Assembly: GCF_009017415.1 (NCBI RefSeq)
Contig: NC_092407.1
Span: forward strand, 806,001-870,000
Length of the DNA: 64,000 nucleotides
Direction of reading: 5' to 3'
DNA from: Aspergillus flavus
Lineage: Eukaryota; Ascomycota; Eurotiomycetes; Eurotiales; Aspergillaceae
The notes below the pieces were generated by a model, which saw only the letters and a list, made by a program, of their open reading frames with translations, was not told the DNA's origin and searched no databases. Within the stretch, counting starts at the first letter, position 1. Every line of letters begins with the position of its first letter. The position numbers and the translations under genes are program-made. This document shows positions 46,568 through 57,499 of this stretch, piece after piece.

Positions 46568-46617
46568 GGCTTGTCTGGGAGGTAACGCTTGAGAAGCCGA
46601 CGCCCGTCAGACAAGCC
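46568..46617. repeat. Perfect 10-bp inverted repeat
   Basis: GGCTTGTCTG at 46568-46577 and CAGACAAGCC at 46608-46617 are exact reverse complements with a 30-nt spacer. Could form a stem-loop or be a dyad binding site; no family assigned. Confidence 0.7.
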
Positions 46618-47531
46618 GTTAACTCGTGTTCGGCTGGGGATTCAAAAGGCAACGGATACTTTTCTCGACCGAATTTGGAAATCAATATCATAAACGGTTA
46701 ACCTGATGGAGAACTAACTGTATGGAAGATTAATTACCGAAGACAACAAAAAAATATCTGCCTTATGGATAGCAGCAGAAAGTATAGGAGATGCGACACT
46801 TGCTAAACAATTGCACTAACACAGCCGACTAGTGCACGGATTGGATCGGAGAGTGTTTTACAATCGATCTTTTTCTTTGTCTTTTTCTTTTTTTTTTTTT
46901 CTTTTTCGCCCTGGGTGGGGACTAATGATTGAATTCCGAGTGATATCAAATCAAGACAGGCAGGCATTGCATAGTTGTTGACGTTGTTGGAACTTGTTTC
47001 TGCGCGGACTGACCCACCGGAACTATATCCTCTGCTGGCCTTGGCGGATCAAAAGTGAAAAGACGCTATCCACCGAAGATCATGAACCATTCGGTTCTTC
47101 CCCTAGTCATTGCTGGCTTGAGTTCAATGCCGAGACACTTGCGCCATGGTCCCTCTGCCCCTTTGCAATAATGCGATGGGCCCCTGATATGCGCCAAACC
47201 TGAACTCTTCCTATTCCTTCCGGCCCGCGGTGGGCTCTGTATCCCTTTTCTGGAACGACAAGAGTTTAGGAAAGCGGGTTTCGTCGTCTCTAAGCCAACC
47301 ATGTTGATATCTATCTGGTTTCTATTTCTTGGCCCTGCATTCCTCAGTATCGACTATGGGCGGCGATGAACATCAGCCTGAAGTTAATGATGCCCTATCA
47401 TCCGCGACATGTGCAGACGATGCCAGCACTGTCCTTATATCTAGACCGTTCCACTCCTGATGTATCTCTGTTCTAGTCCATTGACTGCTTTCCACGCTTT
47501 TCCTCAAGTATTCACTGTCTTTTTCTGTCCA

Positions 47532-47553
47532 GCTGCATTGCATTGCATTGCAT
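47532..47553. repeat. GCATT pentanucleotide repeat
   Basis: Four successive GCATT-type units (ending GCATAC) in the leader region of the TDT transporter. Confidence 0.8.
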
Positions 47554-47910
47554 ACCTTCATACTTTCATTGATCTTGGTTAGCCTGAAGCGTCTGATCCG
47601 TCAAGGGATTTTACATGCAGTAGCTCTGTCGTCGTTCGTTTGGTTCCTTGCACTCATTCTCCCTTCATACACACGTCAAAGATATAAGTGTGTGATATTT
47701 CCACTTCCGGCACAATTGGAAGATCACTGCCAGACAGTCCATCGTATACAATACTATCCCTCTTTACTCTCTTCTGCTATCTTCTCTTGCCTTCTTCAGT
47801 GTCACACCACCTCTCTCTAGGGTCGTGCCACTGTTGCTTATCTCTTTTTATATCGTACCACTCCACCATAGTTTCTTCCTTTGTCCTATAAGCTTCGCGC
47901 CAAGAGCACC

Positions 47911-49107
47911 ATGTTCAATAACGAACACCACATTCCACCGGGTTCATCCCATTCAGACATCGAAATGCTGACACCTCCCAAGTTTGAGGATGAGAAGCAG
48001 CTGGGCCCCGTGGGTATCCGGGAGAGGCTTCGCCATTTTACTTGGGCCTGGTACACATTAACGATGAGTGGAGGAGGGCTGGCCGTCCTCATCATCAGCC
48101 AGCCCTTTGGGTTCCGCGGATTGAGAGAGATCGGCATCGCTGTCTATATCCTCAACCTGATCCTCTTCGCCCTTGTCTGCTCTACCATGGCTATAAGGTT
48201 CATCCTGCACGGCAACCTTCTGGAGTCCCTCCGTCATGACCGCGAGGGTCTCTTCTTCCCGACCTTCTGGCTCTCCGTCGCAACCATCATCTGCGGCTTG
48301 TCTCGCTACTTCGGTGAAGAATCGAATGAGTCCTTCCAACTAGCCCTCGAAGCCCTCTTCTGGATCTACTGCGTCTGCACCTTACTCGTCGCAATCATCC
48401 AATACTCGTTCGTCTTCTCATCCCACAAGTACGGCCTTCAAACCATGATGCCTTCATGGATCCTTCCAGCCTTCCCCATCATGCTCAGCGGCACCATCGC
48501 CTCCGTCATCGGTGAACAACAACCCGCTCGCGCAGCCCTCCCCATCATCGGCGCCGGCGTCACCTTCCAGGGCCTCGGCTTCTCCATCAGCTTCATGATG
48601 TACGCCCACTACATCGGCCGACTGATGGAGTCCGGCCTCCCCCACAGCGACCACAGACCAGGCATGTTCATCTGCGTCGGACCCCCCGCCTTCACAGCCC
48701 TCGCCCTCGTCGGCATGAGCAAAGGCCTCCCCGAAGACTTCAAGCTGCTCCACGACGCCCACGCCCTGGAAGATGGCCGCATCATCGAGCTGCTGGCCAT
48801 CTCCGCCGGCGTCTTCCTCTGGGCCCTGAGTCTCTGGTTCTTCTGCATCGCCATTGTCGCCGTCATCCGCTCGCCCCCCAAGGCCTTCCACCTCAACTGG
48901 TGGGCCATGGTCTTCCCCAACACCGGCTTCACCCTGGCCACCATCACCCTGGGCAAGGCTCTCAACAGTAACGGCGTGAAGGGCGTCGGCTCCGCCATGT
49001 CCATCTGCATCGTGTGCATGTATATCTTCGTCTTCGTCAACAATGTCCGCGCCGTTATCCGGAAGGATATCATGTACCCGGGTAAAGATGAGGATGTATC
49101 TGATTAG
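47911..49107 (+). CDS. TDT-family transporter (malate/C4-dicarboxylate or sulfite exporter type)
   Basis: A single exon of 398 aa. The start MFNNEHHIPP at 47911 has a good context (GCACCATG); the frame reaches back ten codons but only from a TTG. Recognisable are RERLRHFTWAWYTLTMSGGGLA, split as RERLRHFTWAWYTLTMS and GGLAVLI, then GLQTMMPSWILPAFPIMLSGTI and HLNWWAMVFPNTGFTLATI, the order of the Mae1/SSU1 family. About ten membrane helices are visible. Mae1 imports malate and other C4 acids at the plasma membrane, while SSU1 exports sulfite; sequence reading alone does not separate them, although FxxNTGFT is shared and the overall form resembles Mae1. Codon usage is strongly C-ending in the middle of the gene (48400-49050), suggesting high expression. 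Confidence 0.9.
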   Translation: MFNNEHHIPPGSSHSDIEMLTPPKFEDEKQLGPVGIRERLRHFTWAWYTLTMSGGGLAVLIISQPFGFRGLREIGIAVYILNLILFALVCSTMAIRFILHGNLLESLRHDREGLFFPTFWLSVATIICGLSRYFGEESNESFQLALEALFWIYCVCTLLVAIIQYSFVFSSHKYGLQTMMPSWILPAFPIMLSGTIASVIGEQQPARAALPIIGAGVTFQGLGFSISFMMYAHYIGRLMESGLPHSDHRPGMFICVGPPAFTALALVGMSKGLPEDFKLLHDAHALEDGRIIELLAISAGVFLWALSLWFFCIAIVAVIRSPPKAFHLNWWAMVFPNTGFTLATITLGKALNSNGVKGVGSAMSICIVCMYIFVFVNNVRAVIRKDIMYPGKDEDVSD

Positions 49108-50357
49108 ATCCATACCTTCATCCTTCCTGCCTACCCTTATGCCCATACAACCATCTACATGTCATACACCTACATACAGTTCCCCTTCCTGTTCCCGTCC
49201 TCACATCACCAAATCCTTCCAGTTTAGACGTTACTTCCATTCACAAGCCCCCATTTCTATATACCCCCTTCACCATCATGTTCCTGTCATTTGCTAGCTG
49301 GCATCTCACGGCGTTACTCCCTTCGGTATATATAGCGTTGCGTTCATTGTCACATTAGCACTCTGTTTCTGTTCTGTTGCTGTTTGTTTCCATCCTTTGC
49401 TTTTCAGCCTCCTCTCCATAGACAGAGAGATAGAAGTCATAGAATAGAAGAAAAGTCACTTACTTGCCCCAACCTCATTCCTCAAAATAAACTGAGTACA
49501 GTCAACCTAGCAAGATAGTATTAACTTCCCACTGTTCCCAGTAAACCCAAAAAGGCAAGCAAATCAATTACTTGTAGTTAAAGTCCAATACCCTGTTTCA
49601 GGTCTATATAACTAATATGATTCATATCATCCATATATCTCCCTAGATATGACCCATTTACAGTCCAAACCAGATCACCCGTCCTACTGCATTTATTAAG
49701 TGGGGACCTGAGTTAGGATGGGATTATGGATACCCGGATAGAAAGGGTTCTTGGCTTTTGGCGGGGAGAGAGGAGATTACAGTACCTCACGGTAGTAAAG
49801 AGAGTAATAGATTGAATTATAGGACTAGGGATTAGTTCCGATCTGGGTAAGGAGGTTTGTTCCGAGACGTGTTTGTTTTCAGTTTAGTATGTTTGGGTTG
49901 GATCGGGGATTTCAAGTTGTTTGATGGATGTTGGAGGTTTGGTGTTTTTAAATGTATACTATACCTATAGTGGGGAGGGTCTGGGATTTAATGTTTCTAG
50001 TTTATTTATTCTATTAAGATTGTGCTTTGTTCTGGGTTGTGTGGTGTGCTGGTGGTGAGTTTTTCATGTTGGTTTCTGGTCTGTGGCGGTTTTATATATA
50101 TTGGAGTTTTATATTTCGGAGATTTATGATGGGTTCGGTATCGATTGATTCAAGTTTGAGAAGAGATTTTGTATGATATCTGATATCAAGTTGTGCTTTT
50201 AACAATTCATCATGAAATATAGCACACTTCTATGGTATGAGGGTATTTACGTCGACAGCATTGTATCGTACACGGTAGTTCAGACATCATGGCCATAGCT
50301 GTAACCAGCATAGGAATCCAATCCAAAAGGTCGATTATCCAAAAGACGGAAAGAAAC
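49108..50357. other. Intergenic 1.25 kb, convergent 3' ends
   Basis: Between the TDT transporter (+) and the Jac1 gene (-). Plus strand is T/G-rich from 49850 to 50180. No gene or strong repeat seen. Confidence 0.55.
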
Positions 50358-51176
50358 CTAGTGCACCAGTCTGATCTCAGTAAGACCGGGCTCCCACTCC
50401 TTCAGCCCCTGCGCAATATTATACCAGAAGCGCAGGCGCACGCATTCCTGTCTTGCGGACTCCAGATCGCCTTTATCGAAGGCGTTCGCTAACTTCTCCA
50501 CACATTCTACTACACGGGTCTCATTTTGTTTCTTCAGCTCGGCGATCGTGGACTCCGCGCCTGGTTCGGCGCCCACTTCTTCGATCGTCTCCTGCACCTC
50601 CATTACTTCCATCAGTGTCTCTGGGTCGAGCACATGGTGCGCGGCGCCGTCCTCGGCTGTGACGTCGATATCGTGCATCTCGCGGAGGAGGTACTGCGCG
50701 CGCGCGAGTGGATCGGACAGCGTGCGGTAGGCTTCATTGATGCGGGCTGAAAGGGCCTCGGCTTGTTGTTTCGATGGGCCCGGGGGATACTTGTCTGGGT
50801 GAATTGTACCCTGGAGTTGGAGAAACTCGCGTCGCAGATCGCTGACGGAGATGTGGAAGGGTGAGCTTGGAGGTGGCCCTGCTGGGAGGGTTTTGGGGAA
50901 GATGGTGTAGTGGTTCGTGATGTCCGGAATGTTTTGGATAGTGCCGTTGTTATCGGTTGTGGTAGCATTGGGGGAGGAAGATGTGGAGGCGAAGCGACGG
51001 GTTTGCTGGAGATGATGAACCCGGGGTACGCGAATGGTACTTTGGGGTCTGAACTGGCAAATGAGGCATGTTCCTGGTGTTTGGTCGAGGAATGAAGGCC
51101 GGGTTCCTGATGTTGTTCGGGAGGTTGCAGAGGAGAGCCGCGGGAGCAGTCTCTGAGGGCGAAGGGAGGCAGTCAT
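50358..51176 (-). CDS. jac1: Mitochondrial J-type co-chaperone for Fe-S cluster biogenesis
   Basis: A single exon of 272 aa. It stimulates the ATPase of the mitochondrial Hsp70 that releases Fe-S clusters from the Isu scaffold. The first ~70 residues are Arg/Ser/Thr-rich with few acids, a mitochondrial presequence. A CLIC motif near residue 37 recalls the N-terminal zinc-binding cysteines of HscB, although only one pair is seen. The J domain starts at NHYTIFP and has TIHPDKYPPG with the HPD tripeptide. The C-terminal HscB domain includes LDPETLMEVMEVQETIEE, the Isu-binding face (LMEVMEVQE), and ends with a helical bundle. Length fits the family. Confidence 0.94.
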   Translation of the reverse strand: MTASLRPQRLLPRLSSATSRTTSGTRPSFLDQTPGTCLICQFRPQSTIRVPRVHHLQQTRRFASTSSSPNATTTDNNGTIQNIPDITNHYTIFPKTLPAGPPPSSPFHISVSDLRREFLQLQGTIHPDKYPPGPSKQQAEALSARINEAYRTLSDPLARAQYLLREMHDIDVTAEDGAAHHVLDPETLMEVMEVQETIEEVGAEPGAESTIAELKKQNETRVVECVEKLANAFDKGDLESARQECVRLRFWYNIAQGLKEWEPGLTEIRLVH

Positions 51177-51689
51177 CTTCTTCTAATTCTCCCGATTCAG
51201 GTTCCAAATTATTCTGAAAAGATAAGTACGTGTAGTCTGTACGAGCACTGGTGGTAGATTACACGAGGCGAAAATCCTCTGACTGAGTTGGGGAATTGAT
51301 GCTTATCGGGCAAACCTAATATAGGGCCGGTTAGTCAGCATGGGGGTTCCGGCCTTCGGAGAAAACGGAGGGAGTTCCGGCAATTTACGTCATAGTCCGA
51401 GAGCTTACTTTCGATATTCGTTGGATATTTCAGTGTACAGCGGTTGGTGACTAAAGTAAATAGAAGTTCCATGGACGACATCGGTTCGTGGCTCTCGAGA
51501 TCGTCCATGTTTGTATAATCTTTGTATAATCGTGAGAAGACCCTAAATCTCTGGTTACCAGACAAGCGAGGCTCCTGTATCTAGGTATGGAGCAATCGAC
51601 TACCTAAATTTTGAAGTAGTGACCTGTAATGAAGGGTCATAGATTGGGCAAACTAACCCCTTTATGATATTGGAGCATAGTCAGCTATC
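51177..51689. other. Intergenic 0.5 kb
   Basis: Promoter of jac1 and 3' flank of prp4. A minus-strand frame at 51335-51565 has no family features. TTTGTATAATC is duplicated in tandem at 51510-51531. Confidence 0.6.
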
Positions 51690-53501
51690 CTAGCTATCGA
51701 TACCCCAAAGCTTGACTGTGCGGTCGTGTCCGCAACTAGCGATCCACTGCGCGTCATCGCTGATATCGGTACTCAGCACATTGCCTGAATGGCCACTTAG
51801 GGTTTTCACCAATGACCAGTCGTCGGCGCTGAATATGTTGACATTCTTGTCGAATCCACTGCTCACGAAGAAAGTGCCCGACTTCCTTGGTTGTACAGGT
51901 GTCGATTGTGGGGGTTGATCGCCATCCACATCCATCCGGCCGTTCTGCCCATCGGTAGACGGTAAGTAGGAGCTGGTAGATTCTGTTCCTTTATACCACC
52001 GAAGGTCGGACACGACACTCTTATGTGCGCCGATCCCACCGGTATTCCGTACTTGGCGCAAGTCCCAGCACTTTACCCAGCCGTCGCCTGAGCCGGTCAG
52101 GACACGATACCCATCCACGCCCCAGTCGCAACCGTAAATTTCACGGATATGGCCTTCAAGGATCATCACAGTCCGGCCCGTCCGAAGATCCCAAATACGT
52201 CCAATGCTGTCGAGTCCTCCACTGGCCAAAAGAGAACCATCATTGTTGAAAGATACCGTGTAGACCTCTCGTGAATGACCTTCCTGCAGCAACAGTTCCG
52301 CGGTCGTCTCCACATCCCATAACCGCCAAGTTGTGTCATAGGACGCGGACGCCACATATCGCCCGGACGGATGGAATTCCGTTCGACACACACGACCACT
52401 GTGGCCTGACAGCGTAGCTATCGGTTGATCCTGATCAAGCGACCATAGACACACATTTCCCTCTCCACCTCCAGAAACGAGGTTGACGGTCGATTCGGAA
52501 ACATTGGACGTCGACAGTGTAGCACCTGGGAACCATGACAAGCCACCTACTCGATCTGTATGTGCCTTGAATGACCGTTTCTCCTCCAGATTTGGCACCG
52601 TGAGCAGCTTAATCCCACCGCCCCAGTTACCTGTAGCGATGGTCTGCCCGTCTGGCGCAAAGCGACAGATACTGACTGGACGATCACCTGCAATCTGTGA
52701 ACCGTAAAGGTCAAACCCATGTAGCTTCTCCTTAACCGCTTTGCGGTGCTTAATGTGCGTTCGGAGTGGAATGGTCGATTCTTCTTTCTGCCGGGCGACG
52801 CGCTGCTTTGCACGAGGAAGGGAGAACCGCGCGATCGCTTTCCGTGCTTCCAACAGATCTTGAGATCCCTCAGTGTAAAACTCCTCTTGCTGCTCTGCTT
52901 CTTCCTCCTCAGCCTCTTGCGTCGCTTCTCTCATATCCACATCTCCTTCTGCTGCCGCCGCATCCTGTTGCTCGGCGAGATCGGTTAAGAGCTCTCGTAG
53001 CCGATCTCTCCGGTCCGCGGGGCCTTCACCAAACAGAGTGATGGGCTCTCCGAGCTCTCGTAATCGCGCGCGCACTCGACTATCATCGGTCGGGACCACC
53101 ATAGCAGCAGCTCTCCGTTTGCGTTCGAATTGGGACAGAATGGCGGATGCTCTCTCCGACGGGATGCCCGCCGCCGCGGAGGGGATCTCATAATCGCGGT
53201 CAACAGCTACATGAAATAGATCAGTTAGTAAAGTTCGGGTAAGATACATACGATGCTTAACTTGACCGGGGAGGGGGTTATTGTCTTACGCAGATTGGCC
53301 AGATCAATACCCATATCGGTGTCCTAAGAGCCGAGCCATTGATTGTCAGTGAATGCCAAAGGGAAAAGCCTTGTAATCGCGTTGCGATCATCTTTTGCCA
53401 TCCCAAGATGCGCGGTATACAGGATCGATTGAGCCGATGAACGAAAGGGTAGATCTTACCTCCGCCTCCTCCACGTACGCCTGTCTGGATGGGTGCATCA
53501 T
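51690..53501 (-). CDS. prp4: U4/U6 snRNP splicing factor Prp4 (WD40)
   Basis: Three exons on the minus strand: 53501-53460, 53323-53290 and 53206-51690, giving 530 aa. The N terminus starts MMHPSRQAYVEEAED. The splicing-factor motif follows: VPTDDSRVRARLRELGEPIT joins a stretch ending GPADRRDRLRELL (about residues 65-105). The C-terminal half has seven WD repeats (about 220-530), for example GHSGRVCRTEFHPSGRYVAS and LWDVETTAELLLQEGH. Prp4 (human PRPF4) binds Prp3 and cyclophilin H in the U4/U6 di-snRNP in the nucleus. The second exon is only 34 nt. The start is the first of two adjacent ATGs. Confidence 0.94.
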
Positions 53502-54438
53502 CGTGGGCAATAGAACCGCGAGCGTCGATCAGACTGCCCAACACCTTTTGAACAAATCGGACGGGATTATTTGGGATGATTATACACCGCAAGTCACAGC
53601 AGCAGGATGTCTAAAGGGAGTCGGAGGTTTGGAGGGAAGGTGTGGGTTAGTGGGAGTACGGACGGAGGAGTTCCCTTTTTCTCTTGAAATTTTGAAGGTG
53701 ACGCGAAAGGAAGCGGCAAGACGATGAGAAATTGAATAGCGAGTGAACAGACACACCACAACAACGTCACAACACCACAGCTTCCTTTTCTCTAATGTAC
53801 TCGATTACATGTTGCTGCAAGCTACAGGGATTGTCTATACGGCGATCTCACCATGTCTAGTCCTTAATGAACGAGTTACGCTTATCGGTCCGATTATCAC
53901 CTTATAGTCTAGACAGACTCAATCGGTGTTGTCAATCCTCTCTTTTTATTCTTCTTCCTCCAACACGTGGGCATTTCAGAGGCTTTAGTCGGCTAACCAC
54001 GGAGATCTCCAGTCGCGAGACACTCAAATCACAATTAAAGGAGGTATCCCAACGTTGGCACGGGTCACTCCACTGAAAGAATGGAGGCGGTCGATTGATG
54101 ACGACAGGCGGTCGGCAATCCATTATTTATAATTTGAAAAATGGTGCCGGATCCCAGCGTTCAAACCGCCATCGCGAGAGATTAAACACGACCGTGACTC
54201 TCGTCCTTCCGCGCCATATACACCGACCACCATCTCTAGATTCATTACTTGGCTCAGCGCGAGGGTCTGTTCGCTCTCTTTCACGGCACGGCAGGCCCTC
54301 TACGAGCCTGGACGGTGCGAGGGGACATTCTGTTGCATGTTCCCAACAGACGGATCAAAGGAAAATTCCCTATCGCTCTTTCGCGAGGGCTTGAATTGCG
54401 TTACTTAGCGCCCTTCGGCGACGATCTCGTTACTGCCG
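53502..54438. promoter_or_regulatory. 0.94 kb bidirectional promoter region
   Basis: Between divergent prp4 (-) and the PP2C gene (+). A frame at 54249-54464 overlaps the phosphatase start in another phase and is taken as leader sequence. No specific site identified. Confidence 0.5.
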
Positions 54439-55731
54439 ATGACCCCTCTGGTTTTTCTCCGTAGAGCCTGCAGTCCAACCTGCAGTAGGCTACAACCCGT
54501 CACGAGAGATAGGCTCTTGGCCTCGTTCTCGAACAGCACGCCATGGCCCCGATCCTCTCCGATATCATCCTCCTCTCCTCCGCCCCGACGATCCTTCCAC
54601 TCGACACGGTCGCTTGACTCGGAATCCCCGCGCATCTCATACCGCGTTGCCGCTTCATCATCCGGCAAAGGCCGTCGTTTCCATCCCGCAAAGAACACGT
54701 CCGATTTTGATCCCCAGCGTCACCATGCTATAGGGGTGGCCACAGATGTGAAGAGTCCAGCCATCCGGCGCCAGCGGAGGCCCGATAGTGGAGAGGACGC
54801 ATACTTCGTGAGTAGGGTCGGTCAACATGATAACGGAGCGGTCGCCTTTGCCGTCGCAGACGGGGTAGGAGGCTGGGCTGAGTCTCGAGTCGATCCCGCG
54901 GACTTCTCACATGCGCTGTGTGGATATATGGCGCAATCCGCCCTTGATTGGGATGCCCCAGCGGAACAATTGCGTGCAAAGGCTCTTCTCCAGGCCGGCT
55001 ATGATCAAGTTGTTGCCGATGAATCTATTCGCGCCGGCGGCTGCACCGCCTCGGTGGGTGTCGGCTTGGACGATGGACGGGTTGAACTGGCAAATTTAGG
55101 TGATTCAGGTTCAGTCCTTCTCCGTCTTGCTGCCGTACATCACTACTCGGTCCCGCAAACCCATGGCTTCAACACGCCTTATCAACTTAGTATCATCCCG
55201 CCGCGGATGCGCACGCAAGCATCCATTTTCGGTGGTGCCTTCCTCGAAGACTTCCCGCGCGACGCGGCCGTCACCAATCTCCAGATGCAGCATGGCGACG
55301 TACTCCTCCTTGCAACAGACGGCGTCTTCGACAACCTCAATAACCAGGACATTCTCAAGCTTATAACCAGCCGGATGGTTCTAACAGGCGCCTGGACCGC
55401 CACACCCGACGTTGGAATTAAACCCTCCATCGATCTTGACCAACTTACCGGTCCTGAGGGCCTTGCCTCCCTCATCCCGTCATCATCTACCCAAGCTTCC
55501 CAACACCATCGCTCCACAAACAAGAGCCACCTATACAGCCTTCCTTCCCTCCTCGCCGCCACCATCGCAGGTGAAGCCAAATTGGCTAGCGTGGATATGC
55601 GCCGCGACGGACCCTTTGCCAAAGAGGCTCAACGATATTACCCCGGCGACTGGTACCGTGGCGGGAAGGTGGATGATATTGCTGTCTTGGCTGTGGTGGC
55701 TGTGGAAGAGGGCTACGTTCCATCGCCGTGA
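54439..55731 (+). CDS. ptc7: Mitochondrial PP2C-type phosphatase, PTC7/AZR1 family
   Basis: A single exon of 430 aa. The N-terminal ~90 residues are rich in Arg and Ser and lack a fold (LRRACSPTCSRLQP, RRSFHSTRS), a mitochondrial presequence. Metal-binding motifs of PP2C follow: DSGEDAYFV, AVADGVGGW, LGDSGSVLL, LLLATDGVFDNL and KVDDIAVLAVV. Yeast Ptc7 dephosphorylates Coq7 and thereby promotes ubiquinone synthesis in mitochondria. There is an insertion of about 70 residues, Ser/Gln/His-rich (SSSTQASQHHRSTNKSH), before the last motif, often seen in fungal members. In yeast PTC7 is known for regulated splicing, but here no intron is needed for the frame. Confidence 0.92.
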   Translation: MTPLVFLRRACSPTCSRLQPVTRDRLLASFSNSTPWPRSSPISSSSPPPRRSFHSTRSLDSESPRISYRVAASSSGKGRRFHPAKNTSDFDPQRHHAIGVATDVKSPAIRRQRRPDSGEDAYFVSRVGQHDNGAVAFAVADGVGGWAESRVDPADFSHALCGYMAQSALDWDAPAEQLRAKALLQAGYDQVVADESIRAGGCTASVGVGLDDGRVELANLGDSGSVLLRLAAVHHYSVPQTHGFNTPYQLSIIPPRMRTQASIFGGAFLEDFPRDAAVTNLQMQHGDVLLLATDGVFDNLNNQDILKLITSRMVLTGAWTATPDVGIKPSIDLDQLTGPEGLASLIPSSSTQASQHHRSTNKSHLYSLPSLLAATIAGEAKLASVDMRRDGPFAKEAQRYYPGDWYRGGKVDDIAVLAVVAVEEGYVPSP

Positions 55732-56297
55732 ATGGTAGTAGATACCCCTCACCACCGTTTATTCAATTTCAGACAGAGCTCTACAAGTCGTCATACCGCG
55801 ATTGGGCCAGGTCTACCCCAAGGCAGCCACGCGCACCTTTGATTTAGGCAACGGTTGATTGGAATTCAATCAAATTGGCGTTTTCATAAAGAACGGTGGC
55901 TTTGTACGGTTTTGTGTTATGTTTTTTTTTTTTGCCCTAGAGGGTGGGCGTATATCCTCATCTATACATATTCATGTATACATTTATCTGTATTTTTCTT
56001 CCCCCATACGCATTTGGGACTGGGATGGTCGGGTGGTTCAACTGGTATATTGACACTGATATAGAACATTAGAGTCGCGCATCAGCGTACTATAAATAAT
56101 TACCTAGAGATAAAAAAAAGGACTAAAAGAATAAGAGGCTTCATGTCTTGAGCAAATGAGTACGCTGGATCAACCTACTACAATCTGTTTGCGTGTTAAG
56201 CTGCGTAGCGTTACTATCCACACTGATATACAGCCTCTTATACAGGAGCTGGGGACTTGTACCGGTTTTGCAAATTTCTCTTTATATATTTGCTTCT

Positions 56298-56329
<32 letters not shown>

Positions 56330-57499
56330 CCTTTCATCCCCATTCAAAGGAACAACAACAATAGTTTGGTGTATATCGGAGAAAGCAAGAGACTACGATT
56401 GGGACTGGGTGGCACATGTATGTTGGAGTAGCAGTGGATGGAGTGGATGACGACTGTCGGGGAACCTCACTTTACCTCCTCTTTCCACTACACCAAACAG
56501 TCTTCAAACACTTATCATTTCTCAACCCTCCGCTTGTCGCAATCTAGTCACGCGGGGTTTCTGAAAAAATTGCCATACAAGGTAGTAGTTGACATCGTTC
56601 ATTTTGGGTGTTACTGTTGGCTTTGTTATTGTGGCACAAGGTCAGTCGGCCATTCGCTCGTTCATTCACTCATTGCCTATCCCCTCTAACCACCGTAATA
56701 TTTGGTTGTATCCTATGCTAAAAGACACACCAGGTTCCTTGCGCCTAACAGATTATTGCTGTCTCATCAGACTAATTGCCTCGATTGGGCTGCCTTTGCT
56801 TTTCTTGCATCAACCATCACTGTTACAAAGCATAAATCTGCGCAACGCGTCTATCTCATTCTACGGCTGTGACATAGATTGAGATCCTTTTGACACTCAG
56901 GTGGCAGGCCTCTTTGCTGCTACGGTTTCAAGTACTAGTGGTTGTGCAGCCTCCTCGCGTTTGGCATCTGGGAGATCACTGATCACCATCCATTATACGC
57001 GTCATTTATCTCTTCCACTGTTACCACTGTTATCTCTATCACAACTTTTGTCACTAGTCGCGTGTTCTTGAATCCACAGGCCAAGCTCTTGCGAATATCT
57101 ACCAAAGCTTCTTGCACAACTGAGGTCGCGTCGCGTACTGGGATCACGCAGTCTTACGTGGATGAACCTGCATCTCCATCGGTAGTATATTTGGCTATCT
57201 GACCATCTGTGAGGCTGAGTGACAAGCAGCTGTTGCGAGTTGTGGAAATTCCTATTTGTTGTGGTTGCTGGTGAGCGTTGCGTCATTCGCGGTCTGTCAG
57301 CGCTTTTTTTCCCGGCAAAAGGAAGTGCACGCGTTGTCAATCAACTTCCCGCCTTCGTCGCGACCTTCTCCACCACTTCTTCCCTCACCCACATCCACCT
57401 CGACCTGTCCACCACCGCTTCCATTGCCAACTCTTATTTCACGCGAACTTCAGGTGGAGCTGTTTCTGATCTACTATTTATTGAGCTTTGTCGCGCACC
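55732..57499. other. Intergenic 1.77 kb
   Basis: Holds the 3' end of ptc7 and promoter of the PWWP gene. Frames at 56156-56450, 56438-56689 and 57219-57704 lack family features; the last overlaps the PWWP start. The poly-T run is listed separately. The 200 nt before 57500 is C/T-rich. Confidence 0.55.
56299..56326. repeat. 28-nt poly-T tract
   Basis: Uninterrupted T run in the spacer between the phosphatase and PWWP genes, the longest homopolymer in the window. Confidence 0.9.

Larger units (their letters stand above)
43899..47910. other. Gene-poor 4.0 kb
   Basis: No recognisable gene on either strand. Frames at 45028-45426 (+), 45104-45468 (-), 45739-46110 (+) and 46212-46499 (-) lack family features. 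There are several poly-T and C/T-rich tracts (for example 46866-46910), an AT microsatellite, an inverted repeat and a GCATT repeat, listed separately. The final 300 nt is C/T-rich and is the likely promoter of the TDT transporter. Confidence 0.5.

Noticed and set aside
47881..47910. Ten-codon extension of the TDT transporter
   Set aside because: Begins with TTG; the ATG at 47911 has good context.
51335..51565. 76-codon minus-strand frame between jac1 and prp4
   Set aside because: No recognisable features; spacer sequence.
54249..54464. 71-codon frame overlapping the ptc7 start
   Set aside because: Overlaps the phosphatase in another phase; better explained as leader.
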